From Hymenopus coronatus (lineage: Eukaryota > Arthropoda > Insecta > Mantodea > Hymenopodidae), in NCBI GenBank assembly GCA_030762935.1, contig CM060899.1, positions 65,894,501-65,958,500 of the forward strand: 64,000 nucleotides of DNA. The letters are read 5' to 3'. Below the pieces are notes generated by a model. It was given only the letters and a program-made list of their open reading frames with translations. It ran no database searches and had not been told where the DNA came from. The first letter of the stretch is position 1. Each line of letters starts with the position of its first letter. The translations under genes were made by a program, and so were the position numbers. Below are positions 1-11,536 of this stretch, in pieces.

Positions 1-1152
1 TTCGATACCGAGATTTGAAAGCAAATATACGTTTTGGAACTCCCTGAATTCAAAACAAAAAGAATTTTTAGAAAAAGGTACGTGTGTGTGAATGAATAGC
101 TCAAAAACGAAAAGTTCAATAAATGCCAAACTTGATATTTAAGTTTCGTAGCTTCCATGGATGCGACACAAAGATTTTCAAGTAAATACTCTCACCCAAA
201 CTACCTTTCACATGGCAAAAATTCCAAAATACTGTCTTTCTCAAAAATGGCTTTAACGATTTTGATTAAAATAGCACATATAAGAGCCATTTATAACTCC
301 ATGGCACGACAGCTCACGGGAAACCTTGGCCTACCGCCCGGCCGCTGCGTCCCCCATCTCGGTCCAGTACAGACGTCATGGATGGGGAGCAGTATTGGAG
401 GGTGAGACGTGGTCAGCGCCTCGAGTCCCCCTGGCCGGTTAATACGGTCCTCATGACCTGGAGCCGCTACTTCTCCATCAAGTAGCTCCTCAATTGGCCC
501 CCCAGGGACCTTACGAGGCTGAGTGCACCCCGGGCCAGGTCTCCCAGCGGGGGAAAAATCCCCACGCCGGTACTGGGGATCGAACCCAGGTCCCCCGCTT
601 GGTAAGCAGCAACGCTACCACCGCGCTAAGGAGACGACCATAAGAGCCATTTCCTTCATATACATATATATATATATATATCTCATGAATTTTTTGGGAA
701 TAGTTTCTGAAGATCCCGTTTATTCCTGATGAAATTGTCTGAATTTTGTGTAACTGTTAAACCTTACAAGATAGACAAAAACTTATTGCATAAAATTGTA
801 GATCTCGGTAAAGCACACAATTTATGTTTTATACATCTTTTTCGGTTAATTCACCGTTTCTGAGATATTCCTTGTTACTGGTTTCAGTTCTAAAATATTT
901 TTCTCAAACGGGAACTTGTCAACTGCTGGCCACGCAAAGAAACGGATTTTAATCCCATAGCAATCCTTTTAAAACATTTGACTGCCAGTTTAGCTTAGCA
1001 TATTCCTTATTTACTTTCTACTTTAAAGCAGCTAAGTAATAAGACCGTTTCTGCTAACGTTTATCTCGATTAGCATGGAGTGGATAGAAGAATAAATATA
1101 AAAGAAAGTGGTACAAGATGTAGAGAAAGTCATGTGAATGGAACATATCAGT
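1..1152 (+). mobile_element. PQ element, P end cut by window edge, split by a SINE
   Basis: The copy enters at the GATACCGAGATTT region and runs to a Q end near 1152 (GTCATGTGAATGGAACATATC). It belongs to the variant whose Q-proximal part reads GGCCACGCAAAGAAACGG. A SINE at 293-639 interrupts it, and the element resumes exactly across a 13-bp target duplication. A long T-run follows the Q end. Confidence 0.85.
293..639 (-). mobile_element. tRNA-derived SINE, family E, full length
   Basis: The insert is flanked by identical 13-bp direct repeats ATAAGAGCCATTT at 280-292 and 640-652. On the minus strand a pol III A-box-like TAGCGCGGTGG (618-628) and B-box GGGTTCGATCC (577-587) lie near the head, typical of a tRNA-derived SINE. 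The body is GC-rich, unlike the surrounding AT-rich repeat. A shorter copy lies at 18202-18470. Confidence 0.9.
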
Positions 1153-1313
1153 TTTTTTTTTTTTTTTTTTTTTTACAATTTTCGCCATTTTATCACATTT
1201 TAGGACACGGATTGTTAAAATTGTTTTATCCTACAAATACATCTAATAGACACCGTTGTTAAGCAGAAACGACATAAGAAAACTTGGAGTTTAAATCAAA
1301 GTGATAGTTACTA
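1153..1313. other. unassigned spacer
   Basis: A T-run of more than 20 bases adjoins the Q end of the preceding PQ copy, followed by AT-rich sequence with no recognised gene or repeat. Confidence 0.5.
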
Positions 1314-1513
1314 GCGCAACGAGTGGGATAAAGTAAACAAAATTCACTCGTTGCTTTGGTAACGAGTGGGATATAGTAAACAAAATTCACTCGTTGCTTT
1401 GGTAACGAGTGGGATATAGTAAACAAAATTCACTCGTTGCTTTGGTAACGAGTGGGATATAGTAAACAAAATTCACTCGTTGCTCCGGTAACGAGTGGGA
1501 TAAAGTAAACAAA
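1314..1513. repeat. 43-bp tandem array, about 4.6 units, each with an inverted repeat
   Basis: GAGTGGG recurs at 1321, 1364, 1407, 1450 and 1493, a strict 43-bp period. Each unit contains CAACGAGTG and its inverse CACTCGTTG about 25 bp apart, so every monomer can fold into a hairpin. Units differ at few positions (TTT/TCC before GGTAACG, ATA/AAA in the loop), suggesting fairly recent amplification. Confidence 0.95.
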
Positions 1514-1567
1514 TAAATGGTTGACAACCACATATTTTCTATAACCTGTAAACAGCAACATCAAACA

Positions 1568-2397
1568 TTTTTACTTTCTCTACACGCACAATGTACATTG
1601 TGTATAGAGAAGGTATTGTAATGCACCCAAATATTCCATATCGATATTTCACCGGAAATTCATGTTTTGAGACCCCCTGAATGTCCGTTAGAGTGTCTGA
1701 CTATCTGTCTGTCTGTCTGCCTGAAGGCAGCATAGCTCAAAAACGAAAAGTATCTTCCAAGCATGCGACAAGAAGATTTTCAAAAAGCAAAAAGCCCACC
1801 CCAACTACCCTTTACATGGAAGGTTTTTCGAAAATTTTTATTTTCTCAAAAATGCCTCTAACGATTTTGATTAACATATCGTAAAATATACCTCACAAAT
1901 TAAAAGTATATCTTAAATTTTCTGGGAATAGGCTCTGAAGACTACTTTATTCTGGATGCATTTTAACGAATTTTGCATAACTGACAAACCGCAAGTGATA
2001 GACAAGAACTTAACACACAACAATTGTAGAGCACATTAAGACCCACAATTTAAGCTATATATTTTTTTTTTTCGTGGATTTGATCGTTTATTAGATATTC
2101 CTTTTTGTTGGTTTCAGCCTTGAAAAACCTATACTTTTCTCATACAAAAATTTGTCAACTCGTGTGCATACAAACAAAAGAACTTCAGTCACATAGTAAC
2201 CAGCTTTTGACTATCACTTTAACCTATGGTACTCCCTTATTTCGCTTCTACTTACAAGGAAGCAAGTAATAAGACTGTTTCTGCTATTTTTTTTCCCGAT
2301 TAGCATGAAGTTTATAATAGAAGCATTAGCTTTCTAATAATACTTTGTTGCAGAGATGTAGAGTAAGTCATGTGAAAGGAATATACCAGATATTTTT
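1568..2397 (+). mobile_element. PQ element, near full length
   Basis: It starts in a T-run with ACTTTCTCTACACGCAC, carries a variant P hairpin (ACAATGTACATTGT) and ends at a Q end with TGTGAAAGGAATATACCAGA. Flanked by T-rich sequence on both sides. No nested insert. Confidence 0.9.
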
Positions 2398-2676
2398 TAC
2401 ATTACAATATTTTTACTGTGTATTTCTAACAGACAAACAAACACTCTATATTTGTGTAAACTTTGTGAATGTTCTCTCTTTTGGAGCCTGTAACTGCTAA
2501 AGGCATTTCATTTACCTTATTGTGTGCTTGGAAAATTGAATCTCATCCCTCGAAGCCATTGTTTTCCCAGTCTTTTGTTTTGAGAAATTCACTTCTGTTG
2601 AGACTGGTGTTTGTTTTACTTTCAGGATTTACAATAATCACATTGTCGCATTTTTTTTAAGTAGCAATATTCACTC
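2398..2676. other. unassigned spacer between two PQ copies
   Basis: About 280 bp of AT-rich sequence. A 63-codon open frame (2469-2660, +) resembles nothing recognisable. No repeat identified. Confidence 0.4.
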
Positions 2677-3517
2677 TTTTTACATTCTCTACAAGTACCA
2701 TGTTCATAGTGTATAGAGAAGGTATTGTATTCCATCCAAAAATTCGATACCGAGATTTCATCAGAAATATATGTTTTTGGGCCCCTGTATCAAAAAAAGA
2801 GCATTTTCAGAAAAAGATCCGTGTGTGTATGTCCGTGTGCCTGTGAACACGATAACTCAAAGTCGAAAAGTCGATAAAATACCAAACTTGATATTTAAGT
2901 TGACACGAAGATTTTGAGAAAAACCCCCTCTCTTCAATCTACCCTTTACATAGTACTTTTTTTTCGAAAATATTGATTTTCTTAAAAAAGGCTCTAATAC
3001 TTTTGATTAAAGATTGTATATTAAAGATATTTATAGAACAAATAAAATGTATATCTTGAATTTTCTGGGAATAGCCTCCGAAGAGACCATTCTGGATGAA
3101 TTTTACGCAAGTTTGCACAACTGCTAACAGTAAGAGATGGACAAAAACTTACTGCACAGAAAATGCATATAGATTTTTTTCGTTGAGTTGATGTTTTTTT
3201 TTTTTTTTTTTTTTTTTAGATATTCCTTGTTTTTTGTTTCAGCTTTGAAAAACTTATACTTTTCTCATACAGGAATTTGTGAACTCCTGTTCATACAGAC
3301 AAAGGAACTTCAGTCACATAGCAACCAGCTTTTGAGTACCACATTAACCTATGACACGCCCTTATTGCGCTTCTACTTACAAGGAAGCAACTAATAAGAC
3401 TATTTCTGCTAATTTTCCCCGGTTAGTATGGAGTAAATAAAAGCATAAGCTTTTTAACAATAATTTGTTACAGAGATGTACAGAAAGTCATGTGAATGAT
3501 ACAAATAAGATTTTTTT
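2677..3517 (+). mobile_element. PQ element, near full length
   Basis: P end at a T-run (TTTTTACATTCTCTACAAG), Q end near 3512 (GTCATGTGAATGATACAAAT). A T-run of about 20 replaces part of the central GTTGATCGTTTTTGAG segment near 3192-3217. Confidence 0.9.
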
Positions 3518-3731
3518 AATTAAAATACTATGTTAAATATATTTACGTGAAAAATACAATGTAAAATTTTGTATTATGAAATGCGACTGAGTGATTGTAT
3601 TGCACGTGTCTTTAATGAAGGTGCTGCCCTCTCGCTGCTGCTGTTGCCTGCGAGTCGCTGATTCTTGTCTCGACTGCTGTCGTCGTATAGAGCAAATTTG
3701 ACTAATTAGGATGATATAACTTACTTCAGAT
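3518..3731. other. unassigned spacer
   Basis: About 210 bp, with a GC-richer stretch at 3610-3690 (GCTGCTGCTGTTGCC). No gene or repeat recognised. Confidence 0.4.
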
Positions 3732-4565
3732 AAAAATCAGATGTGTTCCATTCACATGCCTTTCTCTACATCTCTGCAACAAAACATTGTTAAAAAGCTC
3801 ATGCTTGTATTTACTTCATGCTAATCGAGAAAAAATTAACAGAAATTGTCTTATTGCTTACCTTCTGGTAAGTAGAAGCGTAATAAGGGAGTGTCATAGG
3901 TTAAAGTGACAGTCAAAAGCTGGTTGCTATGTGACTGAAGTTCCTTTGTTTGTATGGACAGGAGTTGACAAATTCCTGTATGAGAAAAGCATAAGGTTTT
4001 CAAAGCTGAAATTAAAAACAAGGAATACCTAAAAAACGAACAACTCCACGAAAAAAAATGTATATCATAAATTGTGTGTTTTAACGTGCTCTACTTTTTT
4101 TGTTTGGCAAGTTTTTGTCCACCTCTTACGGTTTAGTAGTTATGCAATGTTCCGTAAAATTCATCCAGAATAAAGTACTCTTCAAATGCTATTGCCAGAA
4201 CATTAAAAATATGCATTATGATTGTCAGGTGAATATCTTTAATATATGGCATTTTATTCAAAATCCTTAGAGCCATTTTTGAGAAAATAAAAATTTTCGA
4301 AAAAAGTTTCATGTAAAGGGTAGTTGGGGTTGGGGAGATTTTTTTGAAATCTTCGTGTCGCATCCTGGGTCTTTTCGTTTTTGAGCTGTGCTGTCTACAG
4401 ACACACAGAGAGACACAGACACATGGACCTTTTTCCAACATTTTTTTTTGCATTCAGGGGTCCCAAATCATATATTTCCGGTGAAATCTTGGTATCGAAT
4501 TTTTGGGTGGAATACAATACCTTTTCTATGCTCTATGTACATAGTACGTGCAGAGAAAGTAAAAA
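3732..4565 (-). mobile_element. PQ element, full length
   Basis: Q end TCAGATGTGTTCCATTCAC follows an A-run at 3732. The P hairpin and GCAGAGAAAGT close it at about 4560, followed by an A-run. Length about 830 bp, a good reference copy. Confidence 0.92.
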
Positions 4566-5201
4566 GAAACCCTGCTTTTTCTATTCAAATCATTTAGGAT
4601 TTTTTAGCCGGTGATAAAATATTAACACTCATAATACAAGCACAAATTCACATAAACTGGCGCGGTTTCAGATCTCAAATCAGAATGAATTAAACACAAA
4701 AATGAGCACATAAAATACGGGTTAGTTCGGCCGCTTGGCATTAGAGACTTAAAATTTGTGTTAGAAGGGATCTACACCAACGTTTACCTACATATTCCGG
4801 GAAAAGCACCTACGTATGGGTGGCAGGCACACGGGTTTCGAATCCGGGACCTCCAGAACGGTAGCCTTACCATAATCTTAGAGCCGTCACTTCTTATTTT
4901 GAAGCTTTGCTCGTAATTTTTTCTTCTCTTAGAGACATCCAATTAATGTCTCATCCAATTAGTTGTGTAACCAATTAAAGCTGTGATTATTTTATTGATT
5001 CACGCTAAGCTTTCCGTTAACGTGCTGTTTCCGTTATTTTCATTTTGCGCTCCATTCCTGCTCAACCTGCATATTTTAACAATGTTATAAACTCATTTTA
5101 CGCTCTAATAACTTCACAGCAGGTACGTGAAATTGAATTGCAGGCACCTAAAAATGTATGCACAACAATTAAATACTAGCAACTTTCATTTATTCTATTA
5201 C
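4566..5201. other. AT-rich spacer containing a tRNA-like fragment
   Basis: No gene recognised. A minus-strand B-box-like GGATTCGAAACCC lies at about 4844-4856. The remainder is AT-rich with no assigned repeat. Confidence 0.4.
4790..4885 (-). mobile_element. tRNA-like SINE fragment
   Basis: On the minus strand GGTAAGGCTACCGTTCTGG followed by GGATTCGAAACCC resembles the D-to-T-arm span of a tRNA-derived SINE head. No target duplication was found, and no second copy in the window is clearly the same family. Confidence 0.4.
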
Positions 5202-5305
5202 GTATAGATAGTATGGGAAATATTGTATTGCATCCAAAAATTTGACGTAAGATTTCACCGCAAATATACGTTATAAAGCACCTGTGAACACTTAAAAATA
5301 AGTTT
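5202..5305 (+). mobile_element. PQ P-arm (host copy), interrupted at its A-run
   Basis: The first ~100 bp of a + copy (from TACGTATAGATAGTATG to AAGCACCTGTGAACAC), lacking the outermost ACTTTCTC. It stops where a - copy begins. The piece at 6964-7002 reads as its continuation past the A-run. Confidence 0.75.
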
Positions 5306-6089
5306 AAAAAAATCTGATGTGTACCATTCACATGACTTTCTCTATATCCCTGCAAAAATTATTCTTAAAAAGCTTATACTTCTATTTACTTTATGCTAAT
5401 CAGAAAAAAATGAGCAGAAATAGTCTTATTATTTGCTTCCTTGTAAGTAGAAGCGAAATAGGGGACTATCATAGGTTAAAATGATAGTCAAAAGCTGGTT
5501 ACTACACCAATTAAGTTCCTTTGTGTATATGGATAGGAGTTGACAAGTTCCTGTATGGGAAAGGTATAAGTTTTTCATAGCAGAAACCAAAAATAAGGAA
5601 TGTCTCAAAAACGACGAACTCGCGAAAAAAATGTATAGAACATGTCTTACGGTTTAGCAGTTGTTCAAAATTCAGTAAAATTCATCCAGAATAAAGTAGT
5701 CTTCAGAGGCTATTCCCAGAAAATTCAAGATATACATTTTATTTGTCAGGTAAATATCTTTAATATACGAAGTTTTAATCAAAATCACTAGAGCCATTTT
5801 TGAGAAAATAAAATTTTTCGAAAAAAGTTCCATGGAAAGGGTAGTTGGGGTGGGGGGATTTTTCTCAAAATCTACGTGTCGCATCCCTGGAAGATACTAA
5901 ACTTAAATACCAAGTTTGGTATTTTACCGACTTTTTGTTTTTGAGTTATCGCGTTCACAGACACACGGACACACTGACACTCGGACCTTTTTGTGAAAAT
6001 GCTTTTGGATATTGGGGACCCTAAAACATATATTTCTGGTGAAATCTTAGTATCGAATTTTTGGGTGGAGCGCATAGAGAAAGTAAAAA
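5306..6089 (-). mobile_element. PQ element, full length
   Basis: Q end after an A-run at 5306. The P end is abbreviated: GGTGGAGCGCATAGAGAAAGT lacks half of the hairpin. Its terminal A-run (6085-6089) is shared with the Q end of the next copy. Confidence 0.88.
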
Positions 6090-6963
6090 TCTGATGTGTC
6101 ACACTCGCATGCCTTTCTCTATCTACTCTACAAACACACTTCTTACGAAAGATAATTCTTTCAACACCATGTTAATCGAGATAAACATTAGCAGAATGTT
6201 ATTACTTAGTTCGTAATAAATAGAATAGACTTAAGGGAATACACTAGGCTAATTGTGTTTTAAAAGCTGTCGTCATCGCAAACTGCTTCTTTGCTTGGCC
6301 AGGAGTAGAGCAAAAGAAAAACAGACACTTTCGTAACGAAAAGTATAAGTACTTCGAAATTGGAACTAATAACGAGGAATACCTCGAAAATGGCAAGTTC
6401 CATGAAAAAAAGTATATGACATAACTTGTGTATTTTAACAAGATCTTCATTTTTATATAGCAAGTTTTTGTCTATCTCTTACGGTTTACTAGTTATGTCA
6501 AATTAAGCAAAATTCATCCAGAATAAACAGGTCTTTAGAAACCATTCCCAGAAAATTTAAGATATACATATTATTTGTGATAGGAATGTTTTGATATGTG
6601 ACATTTTAATCAAAATATTTAGAACCATTTTTAACAAAAACATTTTCGAAATTTCTTCCATGTAAAGGGTAGTTAGGGGTGGGCGATTTTCTTCAAAATC
6701 TTCGTGTCGCATCCTTGGAAGATACCAAACTTAAAAACCAAGTTTGATATTTAACCGTCTTTTCGTTTTTGAGCTATGCTGTCCACACACACACAAACAA
6801 ACACACACACACACGAATCTGTTTCTGACACTGCTTTTCTTTGGATTCAGGGAGTCCTAAAACATGTATTTCCGGTGAAAGTTCGACATCGAATTTTTGG
6901 GTGGAATACAATACTTCTCTGTCCCTATGTACATTGTACATACGGGGTTAGAGAAAGTAAAAA
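6085..6963 (-). mobile_element. PQ element, full length, abutting the previous copy
   Basis: Begins TCTGATGTGTCACACTCGC directly after the A-run that ends the previous element. Belongs to the variant with CTTGGCCAGGAGTAGAGC. The P end reads GTACATACGGGGTTAGAG. It carries a CA tract at 6784-6813 in the usual internal position. Confidence 0.9.
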
Positions 6964-7002
6964 GTCCATATGTGAATTGTCTGTGAGCTCAGTAACTAAA
7001 AC
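6964..7002 (+). mobile_element. PQ scrap, continuation of the 5202 host copy
   Basis: GTCCATATGTGAATTG...GAGCTCAGTAACTAAAAC matches the + consensus just past the A-run (GTCCGTGTGTGTCTG...AACACGATAACTC). It shows that two whole - copies were inserted in or next to the A-run of one + copy, and it is cut again at the next A-run by another - copy. Confidence 0.65.
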
Positions 7003-7747
7003 AAATCTGAGGTGTTCCATTCACACTACTTTCTCTATATCTCTGTAATAAATTAATGTTAATAAGCTTATTCTTCTATCTATTTACTAATGAGATAAAC
7101 ATTAATAGAAACGGTTTTATTACTTGATTCCTTGTAAGTAGAAGGGAAATAAAGGAATACACTAGGCTATACTAACAGTCAAATGTTTTAAAATGTGATT
7201 TCTATGGGATTTAAATCGGTTTCTTTGAGTGGCCAAGAGTTGACAAGTTCCCACATGACAAAATTATTTACTATTTTAAAACAAACTAATAACAAGAAAT
7301 TCTCAAAAACTGTAAACCTCACGAAAAAATGAATATATAATATTGTGTATACATAAATTTGTGTTTTAACAATACCTATATTTTTTAGGAACAGTTTTTG
7401 ACCACCTCATACAGTTTCACAGTTATGCAAAGTTCAGAAAAATTCATCCAGAATAATGACGTCTTTGAAGTGTATTCCCAAAATTTCATACATTCTAATC
7501 GCCATATTAGCATGTATAATATAAGGCATTTTAAAAAAAAATCGTTAGAGCCAAAATGTTCGAAAATGTTTCCGAGGAAGAGATAGTTTATGGTGGGAGG
7601 ATTTTTTTCAAAATCTTCGCGTCGCATCCCTGGAAGATACGAAACTTCAATACCAAATTTGGTATTTAACAGTGTTGTCTTTTTTGAGCAATGGTGCACT
7701 TAGACAGACACAGACACACATACACACACGGACATTTTTCTAAAAGT
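7003..7747 (-). mobile_element. PQ element lacking its P end
   Basis: Q end CAAATCTGAGGTGTTCC at 7003. It runs through the CA-rich part and stops in the T-run near 7750, where a + copy begins. That T-run is the complement of the A-run hit at 5306 and elsewhere. Confidence 0.85.
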
Positions 7748-8616
7748 GATTTTTAATTTCTTGATACGTACAATGTACATACTGTATAAATAAGGTATAA
7801 ATGCACCCAAATATTCAATACCGAGATTTCATCGGAAGTACATGCTTTGAGACACTCTGAATCCAAAAACAAGTATTTTTAGAAAATGTCCGTGTATGTG
7901 TGTCTGTTTTTGGGCACCACAGATCAAAAACGAAAACTCCGGTAAAAACCAAACTTGATATTTAGGTTTGGTATCTTCCAAGGATGCGACACGAAGATTT
8001 TCAGGAAAATCCCCCCACCCAGAATTACCCTTTCCGTGGATTTTTTTTCTCGAGATTTTGAATTTCTCAAAAATGGCTCTAACGATTTTGATTAAAATAT
8101 CGTATATTAAAAATATTTACTGACAAATGAAATGTATATCTTAAATTTTCTGGGAATAGCCTATGAAGACTGCTTTACTCTGAATGAATTTTACGCAATT
8201 TTGCATAGCTGCTAAACCGTAAGAGATGGGCAAGAACTTACCGCACAAAAAAAATGTAGAGCACGTTAAAACACACAGTTTATATTATATACATTTTTTC
8301 GTGGATTTGACCGTCTTTGAGATATTCCTTGTTTTTGGTTTCACCTTTAAAAAACTTATACCTTTCTCATGCAGGAGTTAGTCAACTGCTGTCCATACAA
8401 ACAATGCAACTTCAGTCACATAGCAACCAGGTTTTGTCTATTACTTTAACCTATGGTACTCCCTTATTTCGCTTCTACTTACAAGGAAGCAAGTAATAAG
8501 ACTATTTCTGCTGAGTTTTTCTCGATTAGCATGAAGTAAATGGAGACATAAGCTTTTTAACAATAATTTGTTGCAGAGATGTAGGGAAAGTCATGTGAAT
8601 GGAACACATCAAAAAT
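7748..8616 (+). mobile_element. PQ element, full length
   Basis: Starts TTTTTAATTTCTTGATACG with a variant hairpin (ACAATGTACATACTGT) and ends with a canonical Q end GTCATGTGAATGGAACACATC at 8610. Confidence 0.88.
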
Positions 8617-8763
8617 TTTTTAGGAACATGTTTTTGACTACCTCTTACAGTTTAAAAGTTATGCAAAACTCAGCAAAATTCGTTCAGAATAAAGGCTATT
8701 CCCAAAAAATTCAATTTAGTTATTCTAATTGCCATATTAACATCTTTGAGATACGGTATTTTA

Positions 8764-9895
8764 ATGAATGAATGAATAAGTGTATTTATTAACATAGCAA
8801 TATCATACATAGAATTTCAACAGTCGCACGGGTCCACAGACCGTACGTGCTTTTGTAATACACATTACAAGCAATATTAAAACAACAACCACAACAAAGA
8901 ATTAAAAGAGTAAGCACGAAAATAAAAAGACAAAGGAAATACACAGTCAAAAGCAATATTAAACAACAATAAAATTAAGAGTGAATCCGAAAATAAAGAT
9001 AAAAAGATATTCAAATATAGCAATTTAAATTTACAGCACAGAGTACACCTTCATAAATGCACCCTCTTATAATAGATAATTACACTTAAAAGACATATAT
9101 ACACATAATATATACAACCCTAGCACAACAGTGACCTAAGTATGACATAATATATATGTATGTAGAACATTGTAGTCACTTTTGTTTAGTTGATCTTATC
9201 CGGGCAGCCTCCTCAGATCTCAGCTGTCTTGCCTTAAGTATAAATTTACCAAGCGCGTCCATGTTTTCCGTGCCTGCCAGTAGCGTCCAACATGCTTCGA
9301 TCCCTACATTCGCAGTGGTAAAAAATCGCGGCAAATATTTTTCCCGCCATTCATCCGTACCCCTACATCTTGCCAAGATGTGAGTCCACGACTCTTCCTC
9401 CTCGCAAATGGGACAGATTCTCGTACCATTCTCGTCAGAAATTTTCGTGCTCCTCCATGCTCCTAGTCTAATCCACGCGAGCCCCTCTCTAATGAGTTTG
9501 GTACCTGTTTTGATGTATTGCTCCATACCCCACTCCGATTTCAGCCCAGACTGTACTTCTAATGACACCTTCTCTGTGCATTGCGCAATCATTTGCTGTC
9601 TGTCAATATCACAGAGACGTTTCTTAATTTTTCTCCAAATACTTCGCCTGTTTTCCAGCCCCGCCATCCAAATGTCTCCCATCCCAGTGGTTTCCAACCC
9701 TTTCTTTAATTTTGATGCCCACGTCAAATTATCTTCCATTCGCAACTGTTCACGGTAGCAGACTGCCCTAATTAGAGATTGGTTTCCGTGAACGATTTTC
9801 ATCCAATATTTAACTGCTCTGATTTTGCACTCTATTGTTTCACTATGTGCCCCGAATTCCCTCATTATTCCGCAGTTTGCCGTACCCCTCCCTAA
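8764..9895 (-). mobile_element. 5'-truncated non-LTR retrotransposon
   Basis: Within a PQ copy, the minus strand carries the C-terminal ~240 codons of a retrotransposon polyprotein followed by about 410 bp of AT-rich 3' UTR. It ends in a GAATGAATGAATAAGTG-type repeat rather than poly(A). Truncation on the 5' side is typical of target-primed reverse transcription. Clear target duplications were not found. Confidence 0.85.
9176..9895 (-). CDS. C-terminal part of non-LTR retrotransposon ORF2 (after the RT domain)
   Basis: About 240 codons are open to the stop at 9176, extending on the 5' side into PQ sequence as a fused frame, so the first residues (MNYPFLAKF...) are not part of the protein. 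It begins in the post-RT helical region (REFGAHSETIECKIRAVKYW) and contains a zinc knuckle CPICEEEESWTHILARC, i.e. C-x2-C-x7-H-x4-C, as found at the C-terminus of R1/I-group retrotransposon proteins. The RT and endonuclease domains are absent because of 5' truncation. The frame is intact here, whereas the copy at 48781 has frameshifts. Clade assignment is by eye only. Confidence 0.75.
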   Translation of the reverse strand, partial: LGRGTANCGIMREFGAHSETIECKIRAVKYWMKIVHGNQSLIRAVCYREQLRMEDNLTWASKLKKGLETTGMGDIWMAGLENRRSIWRKIKKRLCDIDRQQMIAQCTEKVSLEVQSGLKSEWGMEQYIKTGTKLIREGLAWIRLGAWRSTKISDENGTRICPICEEEESWTHILARCRGTDEWREKYLPRFFTTANVGIEACWTLLAGTENMDALGKFILKARQLRSEEAARIRSTKQK

Positions 9896-10154
9896 ATTGG
9901 TATGTGCTATTTTTGAGAAAATCAAAATGTTCGAAAATTTTGCGAGGAAAGGGTAGTTCACGGTGGGAGATTTTTTTTAAATCGTTGTATCGCATGTTTG
10001 GTATTAAATGGTGTTTTCGGTTTTGAGCTATGCTGCCCACAGACACACACATACATAGAAGGACATTTTTCTAAAAATGCTTTTCTTGAATAAATGTGCA
10101 TTTCCAGTGAAATCTCTGTATCGAATTTTTGGGTCCATTACAATGCCTTCTGTA

Positions 10155-11156
10155 TACAGTATGTACATAATGTATAGAGAAGCTATTGCACTCCACCCAA
10201 AAATACGATACCGAATTTCACCGAAAATATATGTTTTAGTGTCCCCTGTAAAGAAAACAACTTTTCTAGAAAACGGTCCGTGTGTGTCCGTCTGTCCATG
10301 TGCCTTTGAACAAGATAACTCAAAAATGAAAACTCGTTAGAATACAAAATTTGGTATTCAAGTTCAGTATCTTCCTAGGATGCGACATGAATATTTTGAA
10401 AAAAAAAAATTCCCATTTCAAACTACCCTTTATATGGAGCTTTTTCGAAATTTTTTATTTTCTTAAAAATTACTAACGATTTTGATTAAAATACCGTATA
10501 TTAAAGATATTTAAGTAACAAATAAAATGTATATCTTGAATTTTCTAGGAATAGCCTCTGAAGACTACTTTATTCTGGATGATTTTTACGGAATTTTGCA
10601 TAACTGGTAAACCGTAAGAGATGGACAAAAACTTACCACACAAAACATTTAGAGCACGTTAAAACACAGTTTTGTTATACACATTTTTTTCGTGAAGTTG
10701 ATCGTTTTAGAAATATTCCTTGTGTTTGGTTCAACCTTTAAAAAACTTACTTACAAGAAAGCAAGTACTAAAATTATGTCTGCCAATTTTTTCTCGATTA
10801 GCACGAAGTAAATAGAATAACCATAAGAGATGGACAAAAACTTACTACACAAAAATGTAGAGCACATTAAAACACACAATTTATGTTATACACATTTTTT
10901 TCGTGGAGTTCGTCGTTTTGGAGTCATTCCTTATTTTTGGATTCTACTATGAAAAACGTATACTTTTTTCATACAGGAATTTATCAACTCCTGTCCATAC
11001 AAACAAAGGAACATCACTCACATAGCAACCAGCTGCTATTTCTGCTATTTTTTTTATGATTAGCATGAAGTAAATAGAAGAATAAGTTTTTTTAAGAATA
11101 ATTTGTTGCATGGATATAGAGAAAGTCATGTGAATGGTACACATCAGATTTTTATT
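10155..11156 (+). mobile_element. PQ element with an internal partial duplication
   Basis: Starts at a hairpin shared with the preceding - copy. At about 10826 the sequence jumps back: GAAGTAAATAGAATAACC is followed by a second ATAAGAGATGGACAAAAAC...ACACAATTTATGTTATAC block, so the Q half occurs twice, the first time shortened. Ends at a canonical Q end (GGTACACATCAGATTTTT). Confidence 0.87.
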
Positions 11157-11536
11157 TATCTTACGTAAATTCGCGCTGAGAACTCCAATTTGCAACTCCA
11201 GTGTTGTTGCCAGAAGGATTATTGCATTCGCCAGCCATGTTGTAATCTGTAAATCACGAGAAATTAAAATATGCAACAGTGACATTGCAGTTGGACGTTT
11301 GGTTTCACCTCGGGTATTTCCCACACAACACTTTAGGGAGCAGTGTGGCGCACAAAACGGCAAATCGAAAATCTATATTTACCAGAATATTGTCCTATAG
11401 CAAACTGTGGCCAAATGTGAATCGCTCATGCTGCAAGCGCTCTCAAACAAAATTTGTTTTATGCATGGCCATTATTGGCCTCAGGCCGTGAGTTTGAGTC
11501 CCGCATTTTAATTACTCTCCGCTAGTATGAATTTAT
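11157..11536. other. unassigned spacer
   Basis: Higher-complexity sequence (TTGCAACTCCAGTGTTGTTG...). Open frames of 70-88 codons exist on the + strand but show no recognisable motif. A tRNA B-box-like GAGTTTGAGTCCC at about 11491-11503 is the only hint of a SINE remnant. Confidence 0.4.

Larger units (their letters stand above)
8617..10155 (-). mobile_element. PQ element split by a non-LTR retrotransposon
   Basis: Internal - sequence at 8617-8763 (GACTACCTCTTACAG to GATACGGTATTTTAATG) continues at about 9896 (GCTATTTTTGAGAAAATC) after a retrotransposon insert. Its P end is shared with the + copy starting at 10155, fused head to head through one hairpin. Confidence 0.85.

Noticed and set aside
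1314..1513. CRISPR-like array
   Set aside because: Units are contiguous 43-bp tandem repeats without unique spacers, and the genome is clearly eukaryotic.
9176..9961. 261-codon minus frame as a host gene
   Set aside because: The first ~20 codons are PQ sequence, and the remainder is the post-RT zinc-knuckle region of a retrotransposon with another, broken copy at 48781.
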